A stretch of 64,000 bases of DNA from Comamonas sp. GB3 AK4-5 (GCF_041320665.1 NZ_CP166730.1:4836001-4900000), one strand, 5' to 3'. Numbered from the stretch's first letter, positions 28,301 to 39,475 are shown. Numbers and translations are program-made. The notes: generated by a model not told the origin, from the sequence alone.

Positions 28301-29370
28301 GACGGGCTGCCGGCCTGGGGCCAGCGCACGGTCAGCGCGCTCTGCGGCCAGCGGCGCCCATCATCCAGGGTGAAGGTCCACCCTGTTGCCTTGGCCTGCC
28401 AGCCACCATCCAGGGCCTGCAGATCCAGACGTCCCGCCACATCGCGCAGCGCCAGCGGCGCAGGTTGCGCCCCGGTCCATTGCACCTCGGCCTGGGGCAG
28501 TTGCAGATCGACCGTGAGCCCCGCCAGGCTGCCTTTGCGCACATCGGCCCAGGCGCGGAAATCGCCGGCTGCCTGCACCTGGTTGACCCCCCATTCCTGT
28601 GGCCAGGGTAAGGCGGGTAGCTGCTGCAAGCGCCCCTGGGCATACCACTGCCCCTGCCAGCGCTCCCAAGGTTTGCGGCCTGTAGGCAGCAAGGGCTCGC
28701 GCAGCTGCCCCAACACCTGCACGGCGCCACCGCCCTGCGCGGGGTCCAGTTGGGCATCCAGCCGCAGCGCATGGCGCCAATGGCCGCTGCGCAGCACCAG
28801 GTCCACGGCATGCAACTGTTGTTGTGGCGTGCCACGCAACTCATCCACCCAGCGCAATGTGCCGCCGCGCACGGCGATTTCGGGCTGGTTCAACACCCAT
28901 TCCAGGGCGGCGCCGTCGTCGGCACGGTCATCGCGCTGCAGCAGGCCCGCCACTTCCCAGCGGCCATCGGCCAGGCGGCGCAGCTGCAGCTCCGGCGACT
29001 CCACCACGATTTGCTCCACCCCTTGCCGCCACAGCGAACGTGCAGAGATGGCCACCAGCACCCGGGGCAGGCGCAATGCGGTCTGGCCCTGGCTGTCCAG
29101 CAGCTGCACCTCGCGCAGCTCCAGGGAAGGCACCAGCCCATCCGAGAATGCGGCCACCGAACCTATGTGCACCGGTACCCCCAAGGCCTGAGCGGCCAGC
29201 TGTTCCAGCTTGCCGCGGTAGTCACCGATTCGCGGCACAATCAATCCATGGAGCACCCCGGCCGTGGCGCCCAGCAGCAGCCAAAAAGCCACCAGCCCCG
29301 CCAGGGTCCAACGCGCCAATCCCGCCAGTAAGCGGAGCATGCGTGAGGGGTGCGGTTTCGGATCGATCAT
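25303..29370 (-). CDS. yhdP: YhdP family AsmA-like envelope protein
   Basis: About 1355 residues from the ATG giving MIDPKPHPSRMLRLLAGLAR; a single N-terminal helix (LAGLVAFWLLLGATAGVL) anchors it in the inner membrane and the rest is periplasmic. Long, repetitive beta-strand content and the C-terminal block RRIGLDFRDVFSSGFAFDFV, then NPVIGLGSFLAQAVLRGPLI, are typical of the YhdP/TamB/AsmA group implicated in phospholipid transport to the outer membrane. Divergent from glnE with about 109 nt between starts. Longest envelope gene here; coupled to the nitrilase gene. Confidence 0.92.
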   Translation of the reverse strand: MIDPKPHPSRMLRLLAGLARWTLAGLVAFWLLLGATAGVLHGLIVPRIGDYRGKLEQLAAQALGVPVHIGSVAAFSDGLVPSLELREVQLLDSQGQTALRLPRVLVAISARSLWRQGVEQIVVESPELQLRRLADGRWEVAGLLQRDDRADDGAALEWVLNQPEIAVRGGTLRWVDELRGTPQQQLHAVDLVLRSGHWRHALRLDAQLDPAQGGGAVQVLGQLREPLLPTGRKPWERWQGQWYAQGRLQQLPALPWPQEWGVNQVQAAGDFRAWADVRKGSLAGLTVDLQLPQAEVQWTGAQPAPLALRDVAGRLDLQALDGGWQAKATGWTFTLDDGRRWPQSALTVRWPQAGSPSPHALETNFLDLGLVQALAARLPLPEAAAAPLRRWALQGQARDLRVHWQPAAPNQSLRYRAQGQVQALQLLDTQEEAERLPGVQGLSASFTLDQQGGSADVSMRQGALEFPGIFEEPRIPVDRLQAQLRWSQDANGRWSVQLPQAQFANADAQGQFKAQWQMGADAAQRLPGELNLEGVLTRANGARVHRYLPLEVPADARHYVRDSVRSGQAAGVRFKVQGPLAEFPFDHHPAGVFQITAPVRDVVYDYAPPSVRAPGEAPWPLISRLAGELVFDKSGMQVRNAQGLFGEGGKVPMEGIQASIPDLSYPVLKVKGHGKAALPAWLEVVARSPLAALTEHALDQASSAGAATLDLDLTLPIDHLDQARVQGTVGLQGNRLRLRPDVPELQDARGAVHFSEQGFEIAEVQAQSMGGKVRVNGGMKLGKGAPVLDVRARGRATAEGMRSDGFLAPVAALAQHAAGAADYDVQVGLLRGLPQITVRSSLQGMAVQLPAPLGKPAEGAVPLQITQRLTPQAAASAQAPLRDMLQVHVQDRAALTYVFDQGGQASQVVAGWLELGGNVGAAGAWSAGLESSREVQAHVQLDSLDLDAWLALWPKEGKAETGAAPATAMQEYLPQNLALRTGSLRLHGRTLYDVVAGLSHADAVWRGNVQSRQLGGYVEYREPGAANPQGMVFARLSHLLLPEGAGEQADNLLQSQPRQMPALDIVVKEFALAGRELGSLAVQARNMRRDGSAQWVLDHLDLTMPEAVLTTSGTWGGPDVLRRRTQLRFTLQLKDSGALLGRLAMPGVVRGGKGLLEGQLTWRGAPIAPDWRSMSGQLHLDVGQGQFLKAEPGLAKLLSVLSLQSLPRRIGLDFRDVFSSGFAFDFVRGDVAVTQGVARTNNLQMKGVNAAVLMEGQASLVDETQQLRVVVVPEINAMTASLVASAINPVIGLGSFLAQAVLRGPLIAAATREFEVTGSWVDPQVKVVSKRATLPDTAATAQSPPDPSATQESMP

Positions 29371-29479
29371 TGGCAAGACAGAGTGTGGCTGGAAATTATG
29401 ACCCGCCGCTCCGTTCGCAAGGCGGCCATAGGGGCATGCTTCTTGCAGAGCACCCTGCCTCCCCTTTCCCTTGGTGAAC

Positions 29480-32239
29480 ATGCACAGCGCAGACCTTCCC
29501 CCGGCCGAACACGCAACATCCGCCCCGGCAACCGCCGCCTACTCGCGCTTCTGGCAACGTCTGCACCGGCGCTATGACGCGCTGTTTTCGCTGCTCCCCC
29601 CCGGTCCACCCACCCGCGCCACCATGGAAGTTGCGCTGCAGGCGCTGCGCGACCAGGCCTATGACGTGGGCGCGGCGCTGCGCATCCTGCGCCAGCTGGT
29701 GATGGAGCGCACCATGGCGCTGGACTGCGCCGGCGAGGCCGATCTGGCCGCCGTGACACGCAGTGTCACCGAGCTGGCCGAACTGGCCCTGGACCAGGCC
29801 TGCCAGGCTGCGCGCGCTGACCTGGACAGCCGCCATGGCGCGCCCCTGGGCCCGGACGGCCAGCCCGTGCAGCTGTGGATCATCGGCATGGGCAAACTGG
29901 GTGCTCGCGAGCTGAATGTGTCCAGCGACATCGACCTGATCTATGTCTACGAGCATGACGGCGACACGGCAGGCCTGCCCGATGGCCGTGGCAAGCTCTC
30001 CAACCACGAATACTTTGGCCGCGTGGTCAAGGCCATCTACACCTTGATCGGCGACACCACCGAGCATGGCTTTGTCTTCCGTGTGGACCTGGCGTTGCGC
30101 CCCAATGGCAACTCCGGGCCGGCGGCCGTCTCTCTGGGCTCGCTGGAGGAATACCTGCTGGTGCAAGGCCGCGAGTGGGAGCGTTTTGCCTGGCTCAAGA
30201 GCCGCATCTGCGCGCCCTCGGCCTGCATTGCCACACCCAATGTGCAAGGCCTGCGCGGCGTGGTCCTGCCCTTTGTGTTCCGCCGCTACCTGGACTACAG
30301 CGTGTTCGATGCGCTGCGCAATCTGCACCGCCAGATCCGCGAACATGCCACCCGCCGCAGCGCCGGCCACCCCGAGCGGGCCAACGACGTCAAGCTCTCG
30401 CGCGGCGGCATCCGTGAGATCGAATTCACCGTGCAGCTGCTGCAGGTGGTACGCGGCGGCCAGTTCCCCGAGCTGCGCTGCCGCCCCACATTGGAAGCGC
30501 TACAGCGCCTGGCACGCGCCAATCTGATGCCACAGGAAACCGCGCAGCAGCTGGCCCAGGCCTACACTTTCTTACGCAATGTGGAACACCGCATCCAGTA
30601 CCTGGATGACCAGCAGACCCATGTGCTGCCCACACGCGACGATGATTTGCAGTGGATCGCCCAGACCATGGGCTATGCCGATTGCCGCGACTTTCTGCAC
30701 CAGCTCGACGCACACCGTGAGCTGGTGGCCCAGGAGTTCGACACGCTGCTGGGCGGTGACCCCTCCCAACAATGCACCACCGGCAGTTGCGGCAGCCCAC
30801 GCGTCGCCGCCGGCCCGGTCATTGCCGACCTGGACGGCCTGCTGGAGCAACTGCCCTCCGCCCTGGCCAGCCGCGTGGCCGAGTGGCGCCAACTGCCCCG
30901 GGTACAAGGCCTGCGCGACGAGGCCCGCACCCGCTTGTTCCGCCTGGTGTTGCGCACCGCGCAATGGGTGCAGCAAGGCCGGGTCGGCGAAGAGGCCGCC
31001 GTGCGCATGGTGAACTGGCTGGAGCCACTGCTGCGCCGCGAGAGCTATCTGGCCCTGCTGCTGGAGCGCCCTGCCGTGCACGAGCGCCTGCTGCACATGC
31101 TGGGCGCGGCCAAATGGCCGGCGCGCTATCTGCAACAGCACCCCGGCGTGATCGACGAGCTGGCTGGTGAGGCCCTGTTCCAGGAGCGCTTCTCGGCCGC
31201 CGACTTCGAGCATGAAATGGCGCTGCGCCTGCAGGCGTTGGAATCCACCGGCGAAGACGACGACGAAACCCTGCTGAACCTGCTGCGCCGCGCCCACCAT
31301 GCGGAGACCTTCCGCACCCTGGCCCGCGACGTGGAAGGCGCCATCACCGTGGAGCAGGTGGCCGACGACCTCAGCGCCCTGGCCGACACCGTGCTGCGTG
31401 TGACCGCCGCCTGGTGCTGGCAGCGCCTGAAGAACCGCCACCGCGAAGTGCCGCAATTCGCCATCATTGGCTACGGCAAGCTGGGCGGCAAGGAGCTGGG
31501 CTATGGCAGCGATCTGGACATCGTCTTCGTCTTTGACGACGACGATGACAACGCCCCCGAGGTCTATGCCGCCTTTGTGCGCAAGTTGATCAACTGGCTC
31601 ACGGTGAAGACCGGCGAAGGCGATCTGTTCGAGATCGACACCGCCTTGCGCCCCAATGGCAGCTCGGGCCTGCTGATCACCAGCTTCAAGGCCTATGCCG
31701 ACTACCAGCAGCAGCGCGGCAGCAACACCGCCTGGACCTGGGAGCACCAGGCCATGACACGCGCCCGCTTTGTGCTGGGCAGCGATGACCTGGCCGCCCG
31801 CTTCGACGCCGTGCGCGAAGCCGTGATCACCGCACCACGCGACCCCGAGGCCCTGCGCACCGAAATCGTCGCCATGCGCGAACGCGTGCGTGCCGCCCAC
31901 CCTGTGCGCGGCACAGTCTTTGATGTCAAACACAGTGTGGGCGGCATGGTGGATGCAGAATTTGCCGTCCAATACCTAGTGTTGTCCCAGGCTGCCAAAT
32001 ATCGCGAACTCATTGACAATGCGGGCAATATCGCATTGCTGCAGCGCGCCGAAGCCGCAGGGCTTTTACCCGCAGGCCAAGGCCAGGCGGCGGCCACCGC
32101 CTACCGCGAGCTGCGCCGTGTGCAGCACCAGTCCCGCCTGAATGAAGGCAATGGCCAGGTGGAGCCTGCGAGCGTGGAACCCCAGGCCATGGCCATACGC
32201 CAGCTGTGGCACACGGTATTTGCTGCGAATCACCCTTGA
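29480..32239 (+). CDS. glnE: glutamine synthetase adenylyltransferase/deadenylylase
   Basis: 919 residues from the ATG (TTG and GTG codons just upstream are less likely). Bifunctional enzyme that adenylylates and deadenylylates GlnA in response to PII. Two nucleotidyltransferase domains: the N-terminal one with GMGKLGARELNVSSDIDLIY, the C-terminal one with GYGKLGGKELGYGSDLDIVF, both carrying the G-S-D-x-D catalytic motif. Regulatory helices lie between. The C-terminus has FDVKHSVGGMVDAEFAVQYL. Full length with no disruption. Confidence 0.96.
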   Translation: MHSADLPPAEHATSAPATAAYSRFWQRLHRRYDALFSLLPPGPPTRATMEVALQALRDQAYDVGAALRILRQLVMERTMALDCAGEADLAAVTRSVTELAELALDQACQAARADLDSRHGAPLGPDGQPVQLWIIGMGKLGARELNVSSDIDLIYVYEHDGDTAGLPDGRGKLSNHEYFGRVVKAIYTLIGDTTEHGFVFRVDLALRPNGNSGPAAVSLGSLEEYLLVQGREWERFAWLKSRICAPSACIATPNVQGLRGVVLPFVFRRYLDYSVFDALRNLHRQIREHATRRSAGHPERANDVKLSRGGIREIEFTVQLLQVVRGGQFPELRCRPTLEALQRLARANLMPQETAQQLAQAYTFLRNVEHRIQYLDDQQTHVLPTRDDDLQWIAQTMGYADCRDFLHQLDAHRELVAQEFDTLLGGDPSQQCTTGSCGSPRVAAGPVIADLDGLLEQLPSALASRVAEWRQLPRVQGLRDEARTRLFRLVLRTAQWVQQGRVGEEAAVRMVNWLEPLLRRESYLALLLERPAVHERLLHMLGAAKWPARYLQQHPGVIDELAGEALFQERFSAADFEHEMALRLQALESTGEDDDETLLNLLRRAHHAETFRTLARDVEGAITVEQVADDLSALADTVLRVTAAWCWQRLKNRHREVPQFAIIGYGKLGGKELGYGSDLDIVFVFDDDDDNAPEVYAAFVRKLINWLTVKTGEGDLFEIDTALRPNGSSGLLITSFKAYADYQQQRGSNTAWTWEHQAMTRARFVLGSDDLAARFDAVREAVITAPRDPEALRTEIVAMRERVRAAHPVRGTVFDVKHSVGGMVDAEFAVQYLVLSQAAKYRELIDNAGNIALLQRAEAAGLLPAGQGQAAATAYRELRRVQHQSRLNEGNGQVEPASVEPQAMAIRQLWHTVFAANHP

Positions 32240-32326
32240 AAATGCATGCATGTCGTCTCGCCCCGTGGCTTGTTGCGATAGCAGCGGCCTGAAATGTAAG
32301 AATATGTCACATTTCCTGTGCCCACT

Positions 32327-33535
32327 ATGAACCTCGTTGAACTGAACATCGACACCATCCCGCTGGGGCAGCCTCTGCCCTTCGCCCTGCGCGGTGTGGC
32401 GGGCGCCTTGCTGGCGCAAAAGGGCTATGTCATCCGCTCCCATAAAGAGCTGGAAATCCTGCTGGCGCGCGGCCAGACCCTGTGTGTGGACACCGACGAG
32501 TCGGGCGAGAGCTTTCGCGCCTTCAAGGCCCACCTGCAGGAGATTTTGCTGTCGGACAAGCCCCTGGGCATGATTTCGACCATAACCATGAGCGCCACGC
32601 TGGCCCAGGAGGACGCTGCCGACCGGGAGCGCCAGACGCCGCACTGGCCCACCTGGCAGGCCAGGCTGACCCAGCTGATGCGCAGCCCCGATGTGGACAG
32701 CTTTCTGCCGCGCTTCGAGAACATGCACCAGAACCTGGCACGCCACAGCCTGGACAACCCCGACGCCGCCCTGCTGGCGCTGGTGCAGATGTCGGCCGAG
32801 GAAACCCGCCATTACTGCGCCACCCACGCCATGCTGGTGGCGGCCGTGTGCATGATTACCGCCCGCGAAACCCTGCGCTGGCCGGCCGAGCGCATCCACC
32901 AGCTCGGCCGCGCCGGCCTGAGCATGAACCTGGGCATGGGCCATTTGCAGGACGATCTGGCCCAGCAGATCTCCCCACTGAGCCCCACCCAGGCCCAGAT
33001 GGTGGAAGAGCATGCCCAGCGCTCCGAAACCATGCTGCGCGGCATGGGGGTGGAAGACGAGGTCTGGCTTCTGGGTGTGCGCGGCCACCATCTGCGCTCC
33101 CCCGGCCGGCTGGCCGACAAGACACCCGCCAACCAGGTGGCCCGGCTGCTGCAGCGCGCCGACATCTTCGGCGCCCGCATTGCACCCCGTGCCAACCGCC
33201 ACCCCATGTCCGTCACCTCGGCCATGCAGGCCACCTACCACGACGAAACCAAGTCGGTGGACGAGGCAGGCGCAGCCATGGTCAAGGCCCTGGGCATCTA
33301 CCCACCAGGCGCCTGGGTGAAACTGGCCAGCGGCGAAACCGCCGTGGTGGTGCGCCGCGGCAGCACGGCGGCCACCCCCAGAGTGGCGGTGCTGGTGAAC
33401 AAGGAAGGCATGCCCACCGGCGAGCCCATTCCGCGTGACACCGCCCACCCCAACTGGAAAATCGCTGCCCCCGTGGCCCACCGCGATGTGCGCGTGCGCC
33501 TGCCCCTGGACCGGCTGCTGGACATCGCGTTCTGA
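32327..33535 (+). CDS. degenerate HD-GYP-type protein
   Basis: 402 residues from the ATG (a GTG 9 nt upstream is possible); no convincing ribosome-binding site. N-terminal 130 residues resemble a DUF3391-like region. The middle aligns by eye with HD-GYP phosphodiesterases: a His-containing helix (ETRHYCATHAMLVAAVCMIT), then LSMNLGMGHLQDDLAQQ where the catalytic HD should be, and VRGHHLRSPGRL in the GYP region. The HD pair is replaced by MN, so c-di-GMP hydrolysis is unlikely; a binding or regulatory role is possible. The C-terminus has a beta-rich tail. Function inferred only. Confidence 0.65.
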   Translation: MNLVELNIDTIPLGQPLPFALRGVAGALLAQKGYVIRSHKELEILLARGQTLCVDTDESGESFRAFKAHLQEILLSDKPLGMISTITMSATLAQEDAADRERQTPHWPTWQARLTQLMRSPDVDSFLPRFENMHQNLARHSLDNPDAALLALVQMSAEETRHYCATHAMLVAAVCMITARETLRWPAERIHQLGRAGLSMNLGMGHLQDDLAQQISPLSPTQAQMVEEHAQRSETMLRGMGVEDEVWLLGVRGHHLRSPGRLADKTPANQVARLLQRADIFGARIAPRANRHPMSVTSAMQATYHDETKSVDEAGAAMVKALGIYPPGAWVKLASGETAVVVRRGSTAATPRVAVLVNKEGMPTGEPIPRDTAHPNWKIAAPVAHRDVRVRLPLDRLLDIAF

Positions 33536-33618
33536 GCCAAGATACCAAACGAAGCACACCGTTACATTATTTTTCCCCCGGAAAAACGGAACTTCTGTCC
33601 AATGCATAGATCGAAAAA

Positions 33619-33760
33619 GCGTAGAAAGATGAGCAACTCGTCTTTTCTCGCTGTACCGGTTTAGTGTTGTGAAGCCTGCATGCTTGGCATCTGTCCGTCC
33701 TGGGGCGTTTCTCCTCCCTCCCTCTCTTAATTCGTTTCGGGACGCTTCACAACGTTTTTT
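33619..33760 (+). ncRNA. candidate structured small RNA
   Basis: Two hairpins end to end. The first (33619-33651) pairs 13 of 15 positions of GCGTAGAAAGATGAG with CTCGTCTTTTCTCGC across a CAA loop. The second is closed by GTTGTGAAGC (33666-33675) with GCTTCACAAC (33744-33753) and followed at once by GTTTTTT, as in an intrinsic terminator. Its large loop has a pyrimidine tract, TCTCCTCCCTCCCTCTC, of the anti-Shine-Dalgarno type seen in CU-rich trans-acting sRNAs. No clear promoter was identified, so it could also be a processed 3' end of the upstream gene. Confidence 0.4.
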
Positions 33761-33768
33761 ATGCAGAC

Positions 33769-33797
33769 AAAAAGGCCACCTTGCAGGTGGCCTTTTT
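33769..33797. terminator. bidirectional intrinsic terminator
   Basis: Perfect 12-bp stem AAAAAGGCCACC / GGTGGCCTTTTT with a short TTGCA-type loop, A-tract before and T-tract after. Ends the structured segment on the plus strand and the GST gene on the minus strand. Confidence 0.88.
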
Positions 33798-33886
33798 GCG
33801 ATGGCAGCCAGAGGCGACTGGGCTATCTGCCCAAGTCAGAGGCGGCCCGCAAGGGCCTCGGCACGCAGTGCCTCAGAGAGCCCCAT

Positions 33887-36031
<2,145 letters not shown>

Positions 36032-36076
36032 AAAACCATAGCTGCATGTGCTTGAAATTCAAGCACTTCAGCATCA

Positions 36077-36125
36077 AAGAGCTGCCAAAGCGAGGACAGA
36101 CCCGCGCTGGCAGCTCTTGTTTTTG
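36077..36125 (+). terminator. intrinsic terminator after purB
   Basis: Stem AAGAGCTGCCA / TGGCAGCTCTT with a 20-nt internal loop, then GTTTTTG. A smaller hairpin GTGCTTGAA / TTCAAGCAC lies just before it at 36049-36067. Confidence 0.75.
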
Positions 36126-36164
36126 AGAACCCTATGAAAGGACTGCCTGCGGGCAGAACGCCCC

Positions 36165-36725
36165 ATGGCCATCAAGTCCACCATCTTCAAAGCCAATCTC
36201 TCGATTGCCGACATCGACCACGGCTACTACGCCGACCACAACCTGACCCTGGCCCGCCACCCCAGCGAAACCGACGAGCGCATGATGGTGCGCCTGGTGG
36301 CCATGGCCCTCAACGCCTGGCAGCTGCAGGCCCTGTGCAACGGCGACGGCACGCTGGCCTTTGGCGTGGGCCTGAGCGACCCGGATGATCCGGACGTGCA
36401 CATCACCGACTACACCGGCCAGAAACGCCTGTGGATCGAAGTGGGCCAGCCCGAAGAAAAGCCCATAACCAAGGCCTGCAACAAATCCGACCACATGCTG
36501 GTCTACCCCTTCAACCACGCCGCCCATGTGTGGTGGAAAGGCCTGGAAGGCAAGCTGGGCCGCCAGGACAAGCTGGAAGTGCTCTACATCGACTCGGACA
36601 TCGCCCAGCAGCTGGGCAGCCTGGCCGAGCGCAGCATGCAGCTGCAGGCCACCATCCAGGAGGGGCAGTTGACCTTGTCCAGCAATCTGGGCACGGTCTT
36701 TGTCGAGCCTACGCGCTGGAAATAA
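36165..36725 (+). CDS. yaeQ: YaeQ family protein
   Basis: 186 residues of the YaeQ family, a compact PD-(D/E)XK-like fold of uncertain function once linked to RfaH-dependent regulation. Start MAIKSTIFKANLSIADIDHG; family blocks DERMMVRLVAMALNA, LWIEVGQPEEKPITKAC and a C-terminal LSSNLGTVFVEP. It begins 133 nt after purB and is separated by a terminator. No operon partner is evident. Confidence 0.92.
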   Translation: MAIKSTIFKANLSIADIDHGYYADHNLTLARHPSETDERMMVRLVAMALNAWQLQALCNGDGTLAFGVGLSDPDDPDVHITDYTGQKRLWIEVGQPEEKPITKACNKSDHMLVYPFNHAAHVWWKGLEGKLGRQDKLEVLYIDSDIAQQLGSLAERSMQLQATIQEGQLTLSSNLGTVFVEPTRWK

Positions 36726-36786
36726 AAACATCCATGTCCTTGCCTGCGAAGCCTTGCGGCTTCGTGGGTGAATCGTTTGGAGGCGC

Positions 36787-36873
36787 CCAGACAGCGCTTG
36801 ATGCTTTGTTGCGCGCCCTTGCCGTGCAAAAGCACTGTCTGCGGACACGCGCCGCGCTTGAAGCGCTGTCTGG
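36787..36873 (-). repeat. inverted-end repeat element, copy 2
   Basis: 87 nt bounded by CCAGACAGCGCTT and AAGCGCTGTCTGG, which are perfect 13-bp inverted repeats. Read on the minus strand it aligns with the element at 19210-19292 at both ends and at the internal blocks CCGCAGACAGT and ACGGCAAG. Lies between yaeQ and the GNAT gene. Confidence 0.75.
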
Positions 36874-36941
36874 CCGTTGGGGAGGTGCATAACTGCCCGC
36901 TGCGCTGCTCAAGCCCGCTCCGGCGGCCCCTGTGGTCGCAT

Positions 36942-37541
36942 TTAGCCCATGCGTACCACCTGGGCAAACTCCTCCAGCTCCCAGCCCGCGCCCAACAACA
37001 GGCGGCGGGTGCTCAGTTGGTCCAGCACTGCGTCCTGCGGCATGCTGGCGCCCAGATACTGCAACGATTTGTCGTCGGCAATGGCCACGTAATGGTCGGC
37101 ATAGCTGCGTGCCAGCCGGTTCCACAGGCCATGGGCACCCGGTGACTGGCGTGCCCCGCTGAGCAGGCACACCCCTTGGTCCAGCACCTGCTGGTAGAGC
37201 GCACTGGCAATGCCCCGGCGCTGGTAGGCCGGCGCAAAACGCGAATGGGGCGAGCGCACGCGGCGGTCGGTGCGCTTGTCCACCTCCACCAGGCGATTGA
37301 ACACCGTATAGCCCGCCAGGCAGGCGTTGGCCACATCCTCCACATAGGCAAACCACTCGCCATCAACCTCGCGCCAGCGCAGCACAAACTGCGGGTCATG
37401 CAGAGGGCGACGCTCCAGCCCGTAAAGCTTGCTGCCCGGCTGGTACAGGCGCTCATACAGCGCTTCCAGCTCGCCCTCCACCAGCGGCAGCATGACGTCG
37501 ATGCGCAGCTCGGTGGCCTGCGGTGTGGCAGCTGCGCTCAT
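36942..37541 (-). CDS. GNAT family N-acetyltransferase
   Basis: 199 residues from MSAAATPQATELRIDVMLPL. The acetyl-CoA-binding motif A is seen as RFAPAYQRRGIASALYQQVL, and the substrate region contains WFAYVEDVANACLAGYTVFN. Unknown acceptor. The C-terminal part (LQYLGASMPQDAVLDQLS) is not part of the core GNAT fold I recognise. Divergent from pgk across a 718-nt gap. Confidence 0.8.
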   Translation of the reverse strand: MSAAATPQATELRIDVMLPLVEGELEALYERLYQPGSKLYGLERRPLHDPQFVLRWREVDGEWFAYVEDVANACLAGYTVFNRLVEVDKRTDRRVRSPHSRFAPAYQRRGIASALYQQVLDQGVCLLSGARQSPGAHGLWNRLARSYADHYVAIADDKSLQYLGASMPQDAVLDQLSTRRLLLGAGWELEEFAQVVRMG

Positions 37542-38259
37542 GCGCTGGAACGGAGCCTTGACCGCCGCGATGGCGGCAGACCAGGGCGCAGTCAGGGATG
37601 ACAGAGGATGGGGGCTCCACGGCCCGGTGGCGGTCAGATGCACCACGCACTCCTTCAACAGTGCGGCCAGCAGAAGACCGGCGTGACGGCAACGCGCGGC
37701 GCATCCGGTCACGGGCGCCATGCCCGTGCAAGGGAAAGAGGAGGTTGTGCCTGTCCGCCGGCGTGCACTACGGGCTGGCCAAGGCCCAAGAGTGCAATGT
37801 CGCCCTGGTCACGCTGGCCTGCGGCACCCAGACCAACGCCCTAGGGCCGTGCGGCCTGTCGGGGGCCGATTTCGCTGCGCCCCACAGCGCGCTCGCTCAG
37901 GCGCGCCATGGCGGGCAACAGCAAAGCCTGCACGCGCACGGCCAGGCCTTGCCCGCAGGGGCAAAGCGGCGTGAGCTGCAGCAGACGGCGGCCATGGAAC
38001 ATGCACAGTGCAGGCGGCAAAGCGCCACCCCGAAAAAAGAAAGCCGCCATCCTAGGCCGACCAGTGCAGCAGGGCCAGCACCCTCAGCAATTCGCAGCAA
38101 ATGGGTGCGAATTGGAGACCCCCTCCTCCAGGCCTTCCGTGCAGGCTGCCTCTGTCCGCGAGCGCAACCATGCGAGAGCAGGGACAAGGTGCAACCTGCC
38201 CCAGGGGGAGTTTTTATAATCCCCGCTTCCACACTTCTATAAGACCTGGCTTCTCCACC
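37542..38259. other. unassigned 718-nt gap between GNAT gene and pgk
   Basis: Open frames exist in several registers here but none has a recognisable motif, a good ribosome-binding site or convincing composition, so I call no gene. The right end contains the pgk promoter. A short minus-strand frame beginning MFHGRRLLQLTPLCPCGQGL (from about 37998 down) looks slightly more protein-like than the rest and could be a remnant. Confidence 0.5.
38215..38220 (+). promoter_or_regulatory. candidate -10 element of pgk
   Basis: A perfect TATAAT preceded by TTT, 40 nt before the pgk start. The -35 region (around 38190-38197, GTGCAACC) is weak. A strong promoter is expected for this glycolytic gene. Confidence 0.55.
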
Positions 38260-39453
38260 ATGAATATTCTTCGCTTCTCCGACCTGTGTGCCCAAGGCAA
38301 AGTCCAAGGCCAGCGCGTTTTCATCCGTGCCGATCTGAACGTGCCATTGAACGATGCCGGCCAGATTACCGAAGACACACGCGTGCGCGCCTCGGTGCCG
38401 GCCATTGAGATGGCACTCAAGGCCGGTGCGGCCGTGATGGTCACCAGCCACCTGGGCCGCCCCACGGAGGGCGAGTTCAAGCCACAGGATTCGCTGGCCC
38501 CCGTGGCCCAGCGCCTGGCCGAGTTGCTGGGCCGTGAAGTGCCCCTGGTGGCCAACTGGGTGGATGGCGTGCAGGTCGCGCCCGGCCAGGTCGTGCTGCT
38601 GGAGAACTGCCGCGTCAACGTGGGCGAGAAAAAGAACAAGCCCGAGCTGGCCCAAAAGCTGGCCAAGCTCTGCGACATCTTTGTCAACGACGCTTTCGGC
38701 ACAGCCCACCGTGCCGAAGGCACGACCTATGGCATTGCCGAGTACGCCCCCATCGCCTGCGCCGGCCCGCTGCTGTCGGCCGAGATCGATGCCCTGAACA
38801 AGGCCCTGGCCGCGCCCGCACGCCCGCTGGCCGCCATCGTCGCCGGCTCCAAGGTCTCGACCAAGCTGACCATTTTGAAGAGCCTGGCCGACAAGGTGGA
38901 CCAGCTCATCGTGGGCGGCGGCATTGCCAACACCTTCATGCTGGCCGCCGGCCTCAAAATCGGCAAATCCCTGGCCGAGCCCGACCTGGTGGCCGATGCC
39001 AAGGCCGTGATCGACGCCATGGCTGCACGCGGCGCCAAGGTGCCCGTGCCCACCGATGTGGTCACCGCCAAGACCTTTGCTGCCGACGCCCCCGCCACGG
39101 TGAAGAAGGCCACTGAGGTCGAAGACGACGACATGATTCTGGACATCGGCCCCGAAACCGCAGCCCTGCTGGCCGAACAGCTGAAGAAGGCCGGCACCAT
39201 CGTCTGGAACGGCCCCGTGGGCGTGTTCGAGTTCGACCAGTTCGCCAATGGCACCAAGGTGATTGCGCAGGCGATTGCCGAGTCCCCCGCCTTCAGCATT
39301 GCCGGCGGTGGCGACACCCTGGCCGCCATTGCCAAGTACGGCATCGAAAAAGACGTGGGCTACATCTCCACCGGCGGCGGCGCCTTCCTGGAAGTGCTGG
39401 AAGGCAAGACCTTGCCCGCCTTCGAGATCCTGCAAAAGCGCGCCAAGGGTTAA
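38260..39453 (+). CDS. pgk: phosphoglycerate kinase
   Basis: 397 residues. Transfers phosphate from 1,3-bisphosphoglycerate to ADP in glycolysis. Signatures: [64 protein letters not shown], and the C-terminal [12 protein letters not shown] and [13 protein letters not shown]. Start chosen at the ATG 40 nt downstream of a TATAAT; longer upstream frames lack conservation. Followed by two terminator hairpins. Confidence 0.97.
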   Translation: MNILRFSDLCAQGKVQGQRVFIRADLNVPLNDAGQITEDTRVRASVPAIEMALKAGAAVMVTSHLGRPTEGEFKPQDSLAPVAQRLAELLGREVPLVANWVDGVQVAPGQVVLLENCRVNVGEKKNKPELAQKLAKLCDIFVNDAFGTAHRAEGTTYGIAEYAPIACAGPLLSAEIDALNKALAAPARPLAAIVAGSKVSTKLTILKSLADKVDQLIVGGGIANTFMLAAGLKIGKSLAEPDLVADAKAVIDAMAARGAKVPVPTDVVTAKTFAADAPATVKKATEVEDDDMILDIGPETAALLAEQLKKAGTIVWNGPVGVFEFDQFANGTKVIAQAIAESPAFSIAGGGDTLAAIAKYGIEKDVGYISTGGGAFLEVLEGKTLPAFEILQKRAKG

Positions 39454-39475
39454 GCCGGAATTTTCAATCCAACAG

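Larger units (their letters stand above)
33536..33886. other. intergenic region with structured segment and terminator
   Basis: 351 nt. No gene. The first 80 nt are featureless; 33619-33760 is strongly structured (possible small RNA); 33769-33797 is a terminator serving both sides. Confidence 0.6.

Noticed and set aside
37598..38242. Plus-strand open frame of over 200 codons before pgk.
   Set aside because: No motif, no ribosome-binding site, and it runs through the pgk promoter.
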